Assembly: GCF_036647415.1 (NCBI RefSeq)
Contig: NZ_JAVXKG010000048.1
Coordinates: forward strand, 1-17,495
DNA: 17,495 nucleotides
Reading direction: 5' to 3'
Origin: Empedobacter sp036647415
Lineage (GTDB): Bacteria; Bacteroidota; Bacteroidia; Flavobacteriales; Weeksellaceae
The position numbers were made by a program, and so were the translations under genes. The notes below the pieces were generated by a model. The model was given only the letters and a program-made list of their open reading frames with translations. It made no database searches and was not told the DNA's origin. Of this stretch, positions 12,272 through 17,495 are shown in pieces (positions within the stretch are counted from its first letter, which is position 1; each line of letters starts with the position of its first letter).

Positions 12272-13306
12272 ATGAATACAAACAAACATTACCTATCGAA
12301 CAATGTGCTTCTGCAAATTGCTTTTATCCTAATCATTTTAATTGTTTTTGGATTAATTACCAATAATTTATTAAGCTTTTTCCCTGGATTTTTAGGCGCA
12401 ATATGCTTATATGTTTTACTTTACAATCCATTACAATGGATGTTAAAAACAAAAAAATGGAACAAATTAACAAGCGTTATTTTATTAATGGTTGGTAGTG
12501 CCGTTTTTATTATTGGACCATTGTATTTATTAATTAAAATGCTAACAAACAAAGTTTTAGTTTTATTAAATGATACTGCTCAAATAAAAACTGACGTCAA
12601 TAAAATTATAGAAATGTTGCAAACAAAATTTCATATTGATGTTTTTAGCGCAACAAACATCGAAAAAATAACACAAGTTGGTGGTAAATTATTAGAAAAA
12701 ACACTAAACGCTTCTATGGATATGACTGTACAATTAGGAGTTGCTTTTTTGATTTTATACTTTATGTTAATGAATCATCAAAATCTAGAAAATTGGTTTT
12801 ATAAAAATATTCCGATTCGTACCAATAATCTCAAAAGAATGAATAAAGATTTGAGAGATTTGGTAATTTCTAATGCAGTTGGAATGCCATTAACAGCTTT
12901 TATTCAAGCAATAATTGCCTATATTGGGTACTTAATATTTGGTGTAGATGATGCTCTTACATGGTTTATATTAACCATATTTGCAGCAATGTTACCTGTT
13001 GTTGGTGCTGCTATAATCTATGTTCCATTAGGCTTATTTCTTCTAGCAAAAGGTGATACAGGAAGTGCCGTTGGCTTACTTATTTACTGTTTTGTTGTCG
13101 TTGGCTTATCAGACAATGTTATTCGTTTAGTTTTACAAAAAAAGATGGCAGATGTTCATCCTTTGGTTACAATTTTTGGTGTCATAGTCGGGCTTAATTT
13201 ATTCGGATTCATCGGAATAATATTTGGACCAATCTTATTTTCTGTTTTCTTTTGGTTAATAAAATTGTACAAATACGAATTTATTGATCCAAATCCTGAA
13301 GATTAA
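12272..13306 (+). CDS. AI-2E/PerM family membrane protein
   Basis: A 344-residue inner-membrane protein of the PF01594 family (AI-2E transporter/PerM). Hydrophobic segments fall at about 12-30, 33-51, 67-89, 152-168, 202-224, 229-252, 264-280 and 296-330. A soluble periplasmic-type domain lies between the third and fourth (about 90-150). The family hallmark is in the C-terminal part: MLPVVGAAIIYVPLG, then SDNVIRLVLQKKM, VHPLVTIFGVIVGLNLFG and GIIFGPILF. Family members have been linked to AI-2 export, Na+/H+ exchange or general permease roles, so the substrate is unknown; the AI-2 label is historical. It lies 21 bp upstream of a thioesterase gene in the same direction, probably one transcript. 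Confidence 0.9.
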   Translation: MNTNKHYLSNNVLLQIAFILIILIVFGLITNNLLSFFPGFLGAICLYVLLYNPLQWMLKTKKWNKLTSVILLMVGSAVFIIGPLYLLIKMLTNKVLVLLNDTAQIKTDVNKIIEMLQTKFHIDVFSATNIEKITQVGGKLLEKTLNASMDMTVQLGVAFLILYFMLMNHQNLENWFYKNIPIRTNNLKRMNKDLRDLVISNAVGMPLTAFIQAIIAYIGYLIFGVDDALTWFILTIFAAMLPVVGAAIIYVPLGLFLLAKGDTGSAVGLLIYCFVVVGLSDNVIRLVLQKKMADVHPLVTIFGVIVGLNLFGFIGIIFGPILFSVFFWLIKLYKYEFIDPNPED

Positions 13307-13327
13307 TCATAAAAACCTTTCTTAAAA

Positions 13328-13759
13328 ATGAGTATAGAAAATTTTAAATTCTTCAAACCATTAGAACTTCGTTGGAACGATCTAGATCCAATTGGTCATG
13401 TAAATAATGTTTTTTACTTTGAGTACTTCCAAATCGGACGTGCTTATTATATGCTCGATGTTAGTAAGCAATGGGATTGGACAAAACACATGTTTGTAAT
13501 TGCACATATAGAATGTGATTATCAAAAAGAATTAACCTTAACAGCTATAAATCCAAAAGTAGGTTTACGTATAACTAAATTCGGTACAAAAAGTTTCGAA
13601 TTTGAATATATTATCACAAGCACAAACCGAAAAGGTGAAAATGGAATTCACGCTATTGGAAAAAGTACACAAGTGATGATTGATATGCAACAAGGAAAAT
13701 CTATAGAATTACCTGAATGGTTAGTTGAAGATTTTAAACTATATGAGGCCAAAATATAA
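13328..13759 (+). CDS. Acyl-CoA thioesterase, 4HBT hotdog family
   Basis: A 143-residue single hotdog-fold protein. The N-terminal signature RWNDLDPIGHVNNVFYFEYF (15-34) is the 4-hydroxybenzoyl-CoA thioesterase/FadM-like motif, with Asp20 at the catalytic aspartate position and the long central hotdog helix following it. Later strands (IAHIECDYQKEL, VGLRITKFGTKSFEFEYII, HAIGKSTQVMID) fit the fold. It would hydrolyse acyl-CoA thioesters in the cytoplasm; the acyl chain is unknown. The gene follows the AI-2E-family gene by 21 bp and probably shares its transcript, with no obvious functional link. A probable terminator lies downstream. Confidence 0.88.
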   Translation: MSIENFKFFKPLELRWNDLDPIGHVNNVFYFEYFQIGRAYYMLDVSKQWDWTKHMFVIAHIECDYQKELTLTAINPKVGLRITKFGTKSFEFEYIITSTNRKGENGIHAIGKSTQVMIDMQQGKSIELPEWLVEDFKLYEAKI

Positions 13760-13782
13760 TCCTTCGTTATAAAATATAAGTG

Positions 13783-13832
13783 TAGTAGTTATTTTTTTTG
13801 AGAATTATCATTAAATTTAACTACTATTTTTT
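13783..13832 (+). terminator. Probable terminator with a long loop
   Basis: TAGTAGTTA (13783-13791) and TAACTACTA (13818-13826) form a perfect 9-bp stem around a 26-nt AT-rich loop, followed by six T. The AT-rich stem and large loop make it weaker than the other terminators here. It separates the thioesterase gene from the polyphosphate cluster. Confidence 0.55.
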
Positions 13833-13850
13833 ATTAAAAAATACTGCTTT

Positions 13851-14336
13851 ATGAAAAATCTATTTTTAATGCGCCACGCAAAAAGCTGTTGGAATGAAAA
13901 TGTTTCAGATCAATTTCGCTCAATTACAGAAAATGGAATTCATAAAACAGAAAAAGTAGCTCATTTTCTTCAAAATAATTATGATTTAAAATTTGATAAA
14001 ATCTATACCAGTAAAGCTGTTCGCTCAAAAGAAACATCAGAAATTGTGCGTCCAATTCTTTTTTCTACTCAAAAAATAGAAATCGAAGAAGAGCTTTACA
14101 CCTTTTCTCATTATTTATTAGATAATTGGATCAGAAAATTAGATAATCAATTGCAAAATGTTCTTATTTTTGGGCACAATCCTGCTTTTACTGATATAAT
14201 AAATCAATTGGGCAGCGAAATGATTTACAACCTATCAACTTCCGGATTTGCTTGGATACAATTTGATTCTACAAATTGGAAAACAATCAAAAAAGGTAAA
14301 ACCATGAAAATAATATTACCGAAAGAAATCGAATGA
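13851..14336 (+). CDS. SixA-like histidine phosphatase
   Basis: A 161-residue member of the histidine phosphatase (phosphoglycerate-mutase-like) superfamily, of short SixA type. The catalytic signature is LMRHAKS, with Arg8 and the phospho-accepting His9. SKAVRSKETSEI supplies Arg58, Glu81 in EEELY is the likely general acid, and FGHNPAF supplies His109. RSITENG matches the RPLTxxG block of SixA. SixA proteins remove phosphate from phosphohistidine on signalling or phosphotransfer proteins. Its stop overlaps the start of ppk1 by 4 bp (ATGA), so the two are translationally coupled. That setting suggests a link to polyphosphate metabolism, possibly acting on the phosphohistidine of polyphosphate kinase, though this is only an inference. 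Confidence 0.87.
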   Translation: MKNLFLMRHAKSCWNENVSDQFRSITENGIHKTEKVAHFLQNNYDLKFDKIYTSKAVRSKETSEIVRPILFSTQKIEIEEELYTFSHYLLDNWIRKLDNQLQNVLIFGHNPAFTDIINQLGSEMIYNLSTSGFAWIQFDSTNWKTIKKGKTMKIILPKEIE

Positions 14337-16399
14337 AAAAATATATAAATAGAGAAATTAGTTGGTTATCATTTAATGCACGTGTTTTACAGGAAGCCTC
14401 TGATGAAACTGTTCCATTGATTGACCGAATCCGTTTTTTAGGAATCTATTCTAACAATTTAGATGAGTTTTACTCTGTTCGCTATTCAGCTATTTTACGC
14501 TCAATTCAATTAAAAGATATCGAAAAAGTATATCAAAATATTGTTCCAGATCAGACTGATGAAGAATTAATTGAAGAAATAAATGAAATTGTTCGACAAC
14601 AACGCGAGCAATACGACGAATTACACAATCAACTATTTAAGGAATTAGAATTGTATAAAATATTTGTTGTAGATAATCAATCTCTTCCAGAACATTTTAT
14701 AGAATTTATTTCAGAATATTTTTACAATGAATTTATACACACTGTCGGAGTTTTTATTTTAGACGATATCAAAAAAGCTCCTCCATTACGTGATGGTTCA
14801 TTTTATTTAGCTGTAAAAATGCAGTTAAAAGACAAAATACAATATGCTTTATTGATTGTACCAACTCATTTATTTCCTCGTTTTATTGTTTTACCAAATA
14901 AAGACGGAAATACCTATGTTATGTATCTTGAAGATATTATTCGTTATCATTTAAAAGATATTTTTAAAATGTTTGACTTCGAAAAAATTGAAGCACATTC
15001 TATAAAAATAACACGTGACAGCGAATTAGATTTTGATAATGATTTAGAACACAGTTTACTAGAAAAAGTAATTCACAGTTTAGAAAATCGTAAAAAAGGA
15101 GTTCCTGTTCGTTTAGTTTATGATTCGGAAATTGCGCCAGATACCTTAAAATTTTTCCTGAAAAAACTACGTTTAGATGACTACGATAGTATAAATCCTG
15201 GAGGAAAATATCATAATAAACGAGATTTGATGAGCTTTCCACATTTTGATATAGAAGGTTTAACCTACGAAAAGATTAAACCAATTATGCTAAAAGGTCC
15301 ATTTAAATACAAAAGTTATTTCCAAGCTTTTACAGAAAAAGAGGAAATGATGATGGCGCCTTATCATGATTATTCATTATTATTAAAATTTTTGCGCGAA
15401 GCAGCAATTGATCCTAAAGTAACCAAAATTAAAATCACTATTTACCGTGTTGCAAAAGATTCACAAGTGATGCATTCCTTGATAAATGCAGCGATGAATG
15501 GTAAGGAAGTAACCGCAGTTTTAGAACTTCGTGCACGTTTCGACGAGTCGAATAATGCCATGTGGTCAAGAAAATTACAAGAAGCAGGTGTTAATGTTAT
15601 TTTTGGAGTTCCGGGTTTGAAAGTACATTCAAAAATTGGTTACATAGAACGTAAACCTGAAGGTCATCTTGCCGAAAAATATGTTTTTATAAGTACAGGA
15701 AACTTTCATGCAGGTACTGCAAAAATTTACACAGATTATACATATTTCACAACCAATCCTGGTATTACGAAGGAAGTTGAACAAATTTTTAAATTTTTTG
15801 GAGCAAATTATTTAAACCAAAGTTACAGTCATCTTTTGGTTTCACCTTACGGAACGCGCCGTAAAATTGTAAAGATGATTAAGAAAGAAATTAAAAATCA
15901 ACTTGCTGGTTTACCTGCGGAAATCAATCTAAAATTAAACAGTTTTAGCGATAAACAAATTATTGATTTACTTTATAAAGCATCTCAAAAAGGTGTCAAA
16001 GTAAGATTAGTTATTCGTGGTATCAATTCTTTAATTCCAGGAGTTAAAGGCATGTCAGAAAATATCGAATGTGTTAGCGTTATTGATAAATTTTTAGAAC
16101 ATCCACGTATTTATTGGTTCAAAAATGCTGGTGACGACAAAGTTTATCTTTCGTCAGCTGATATGATGGAGCGTAACTTGGACAGCCGCGTAGAAGTTGC
16201 TTGTCCTATTTATGATCAAAATTTAAGAAAAATTGTAATGGATACATTCGATTTAAGTTTTAATGACAATGTAAAAGGTCGCCAAATAACGGCTAAATCT
16301 GCGTTAGAATATAAAAGAAATAACCAACCGCTAAACAGGTCGCAATACACAACCTATGATTATTTTAAGAAATTAAACGACGAAGATAATGAAGATTAG
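14333..16399 (+). CDS. ppk1: Polyphosphate kinase 1
   Basis: A 688-residue enzyme that reversibly polymerises the terminal phosphate of ATP into inorganic polyphosphate. It begins with the typical N-domain (YINREISWLSFNARVLQEA, 4-22) and an H-domain, then two phospholipase-D-like catalytic domains. His432 in LKVHSKIGYI is at the position of the autophosphorylated histidine (E. coli His435). His590 in FLEHPRIYWF matches the second conserved histidine (E. coli His592). Arg372 (IYRVAKDS) and Arg402 (RARFDE) match the conserved phosphate-binding arginines. FISTGNFHAGTAKIYTDYTYFT and SADMMERNLDSRVE are further signatures. The family normally has about 680-700 residues, so it is complete. It overlaps the SixA-like gene by 4 bp and the Ppx/GppA gene by 11 bp. 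Confidence 0.97.
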   Translation: MKKYINREISWLSFNARVLQEASDETVPLIDRIRFLGIYSNNLDEFYSVRYSAILRSIQLKDIEKVYQNIVPDQTDEELIEEINEIVRQQREQYDELHNQLFKELELYKIFVVDNQSLPEHFIEFISEYFYNEFIHTVGVFILDDIKKAPPLRDGSFYLAVKMQLKDKIQYALLIVPTHLFPRFIVLPNKDGNTYVMYLEDIIRYHLKDIFKMFDFEKIEAHSIKITRDSELDFDNDLEHSLLEKVIHSLENRKKGVPVRLVYDSEIAPDTLKFFLKKLRLDDYDSINPGGKYHNKRDLMSFPHFDIEGLTYEKIKPIMLKGPFKYKSYFQAFTEKEEMMMAPYHDYSLLLKFLREAAIDPKVTKIKITIYRVAKDSQVMHSLINAAMNGKEVTAVLELRARFDESNNAMWSRKLQEAGVNVIFGVPGLKVHSKIGYIERKPEGHLAEKYVFISTGNFHAGTAKIYTDYTYFTTNPGITKEVEQIFKFFGANYLNQSYSHLLVSPYGTRRKIVKMIKKEIKNQLAGLPAEINLKLNSFSDKQIIDLLYKASQKGVKVRLVIRGINSLIPGVKGMSENIECVSVIDKFLEHPRIYWFKNAGDDKVYLSSADMMERNLDSRVEVACPIYDQNLRKIVMDTFDLSFNDNVKGRQITAKSALEYKRNNQPLNRSQYTTYDYFKKLNDEDNED

Positions 16400-17276
16400 A
16401 AAATTGGGGGCAATAGATATAGGTTCTAACGCCATGCGATTATTGATTAATTATGTTTACGAAGAAGAAGGAAAAGCACCAATATTTAATAAAACAAGTA
16501 TTGTTCGCATGCCAATTCGATTGGGACATGATGTGTTTATAGATGGTTCTGTATGCGAAAATAACATAGAGCGAATTTGTGACGCCATGCAATCATACGC
16601 ATTGATGATGAAAGTTTATGATATTGAAATTTATAAAGCTTATGCAACATCCGCTATGCGCGAAGCTTTAAATGGTAAAGATGTTATAAAAAAGGTAAAG
16701 AAAAGATCTGGAATTAATATCGAAATTATCAACGGAAAAACCGAAGCTGAAATTTTATTTAATACAGAATTAGGTGATTTTATAAATGACGGAAAAACAT
16801 ATTTATATGTAGATGTTGGTGGTGGTAGCACAGAATTAACTTTGCTGAAAGACGGTAAAGTTTTTACTTCTAAATCTTTTGAAGTTGGAACAGTTCGTCT
16901 ATTAGAAAATAAAGTTGAGCCACATACATTTGATGAAATGAAAAAATGGCTGCAAGAAAATATAAAAAATGAAGAGATAGAATTAATTGGTTCTGGTGGA
17001 AATATTAACCATGTTTACAAATATTCTGGTGTAAAATTAGGCTTGCCTTTGAGTAGTTTATATGTAAAAAAACAATATCAAATTATGCAAACCATGACAG
17101 CTGAAGAACGTATGCAAAATTTCAATATGAAACCAGATCGTGCCGATGTAGTTGTTTATGCATTAGAAATTTACAACAATGTATTAAAATGGTCACACGC
17201 AAAAAAAATACATGTTCCAAAGATTGGTTTATCAGATGGTATCATCCGAACAATTTATAAAGATTTAGATAGATAG
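16389..17276 (+). CDS. Ppx/GppA phosphatase family protein (exopolyphosphatase)
   Basis: A 295-residue ASKHA-fold phosphatase that removes terminal phosphates from polyphosphate and/or hydrolyses pppGpp to ppGpp. Motifs: GAIDIGSNAMRLLI (7-20), YATSAMREALNG (85-96), INGKTEAEILF with the likely catalytic Glu119, VDVGGGSTELTLL with Asp142 and the glycine-rich loop (141-153), FEVGTVRLLE, and LIGSGGNINHV (199-209). It is the short form, with only the two ASKHA domains; the C-terminal HD-like domains of the roughly 500-residue E. coli enzymes are absent, as is common in Bacteroidetes. The 11-bp overlap with ppk1 puts making and degrading enzymes on one message. Polyphosphate is thus the likelier main substrate, but GppA activity cannot be excluded. 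A GAAA-loop terminator follows. Confidence 0.93.
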   Translation: MKIRKLGAIDIGSNAMRLLINYVYEEEGKAPIFNKTSIVRMPIRLGHDVFIDGSVCENNIERICDAMQSYALMMKVYDIEIYKAYATSAMREALNGKDVIKKVKKRSGINIEIINGKTEAEILFNTELGDFINDGKTYLYVDVGGGSTELTLLKDGKVFTSKSFEVGTVRLLENKVEPHTFDEMKKWLQENIKNEEIELIGSGGNINHVYKYSGVKLGLPLSSLYVKKQYQIMQTMTAEERMQNFNMKPDRADVVVYALEIYNNVLKWSHAKKIHVPKIGLSDGIIRTIYKDLDR

Positions 17277-17297
17277 ACAAGAAATACACTCCTATTT

Positions 17298-17323
17298 GGT
17301 CAAGAGAAATCTTGACCTTTTTT
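17298..17323 (+). terminator. Rho-independent terminator of the polyphosphate operon
   Basis: GGTCAAGA (17298-17305), tetraloop GAAA, TCTTGACC (17310-17317), then six T (17318-17323). The 8-bp stem is perfect and the loop is of the stable GNRA type. It lies 22 bp after the ppx stop. Confidence 0.92.
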
Positions 17324-17440
17324 ATACTAAATTGATAGATTAAGTTCTCAAAACTAGATAGATTTAATTTTTAATATCCAACTTTTTTCTTCAAAATATA
17401 TTTTTTAATTTAGTTACTAATTAACACTATAATTTAAAAA

Positions 17441-17495
17441 ATGAAGAAAAATTTAACGCTTATATTCTCTGCGTTTATTTTGTCTATGTCTGCGC
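17441..17495 (+). CDS. Start of a secreted protein (cut by window edge)
   Basis: The ATG at 17441 opens a frame reading MKKNLTLIFSAFILSMSA to the window end. The Lys-Lys n-region, a hydrophobic core of about 12 residues and the SMSA ending look like a signal peptide just reaching its cleavage site. The ATG is preceded by an A-rich stretch (AATTTAAAAA) with no Shine-Dalgarno, as for other genes here. The 117 bp between the previous terminator and this ATG are AT-rich and free of other genes. Only 18 codons are visible, so the product is unknown. Confidence 0.55.
   Translation, partial: MKKNLTLIFSAFILSMSA

Noticed and set aside
12272..13306. Evidence for AI-2 quorum sensing
   Set aside because: The family name is historical; there is no luxS or AI-2 receptor in the window and the substrate cannot be read from sequence.
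15000..15242. Antisense frame opposite ppk1
   Set aside because: Short shadow frame opposite a highly conserved enzyme, no start context or motif.

Overview
The window looks like a low-GC (roughly 30% by eye) chromosomal segment of a member of the Bacteroidetes, most likely family Weeksellaceae/Flavobacteriaceae (Empedobacter- or Chryseobacterium-like; the genus is a guess). Reasons: perfect or near-perfect TAnnTTTG -7 promoter boxes instead of sigma70 boxes; almost no Shine-Dalgarno sequences; an orphan HsdR-N nuclease-fold gene next to holA; a NifU-family protein with two N-terminal Nfu domains; a SIMPL/DUF541 secreted protein; and intergenic repeats of a kind I associate with flavobacteria. 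No rRNA, tRNA, insertion sequence, phage or CRISPR is visible.

Layout. 1-127 (-): start of a secreted protein cut by the window edge. 131-638: gene-poor, with copy 1 of a dispersed repeat. 639-3331 (+): small membrane-anchored hypothetical protein, SulP anion transporter, beta-carbonic anhydrase, closed by a bidirectional terminator. 3406-4170 (-): orphan HEFGH zinc-metalloprotease-like protein. 4171-4479: copy 2 of the repeat plus a 65-bp palindromic element. 4480-4938 (-) and 4942-5952 (+): HsdR-N-like protein and holA, divergent with only 3 bp between start codons. 6015-6962 (+): trxB, then a strong terminator. 8605-7039 (-): gamma-class carbonic anhydrase-like protein, hypothetical protein and SIMPL protein, probably one operon. 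8665-9546 (+): Nfu-type Fe-S carrier. 10203-9628 (-): protein built from two copies of one domain. 12128-10288 (-): periplasmic isoaspartyl peptidase/asparaginase and a secreted hypothetical protein. 12272-13759 (+): AI-2E/PerM-family membrane protein and hotdog thioesterase. 13851-17276 (+): SixA-like phosphatase, polyphosphate kinase and Ppx/GppA phosphatase, overlapping end to end, closed by a GAAA-loop terminator. 17441-17495 (+): start of another secreted protein.

How the genes work together. The SulP transporter and beta-carbonic anhydrase form an apparent bicarbonate uptake/interconversion pair, and a second, structurally unrelated carbonic anhydrase family (gamma) occurs 5 kb away. 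The ppk1-ppx pair makes and degrades polyphosphate, with a SixA-type phosphohistidine phosphatase translationally coupled upstream. Most of the rest is ordinary housekeeping (replication clamp loading, thioredoxin reduction, Fe-S delivery). I do not see a clear undescribed multi-gene system. The points most worth a second look are the possible leaderless starts, the 3-bp divergent pair, the duplicated-domain protein, the small PPPE-ended protein before SulP, the orphan metalloprotease flanked by repeats, and the repeats themselves.
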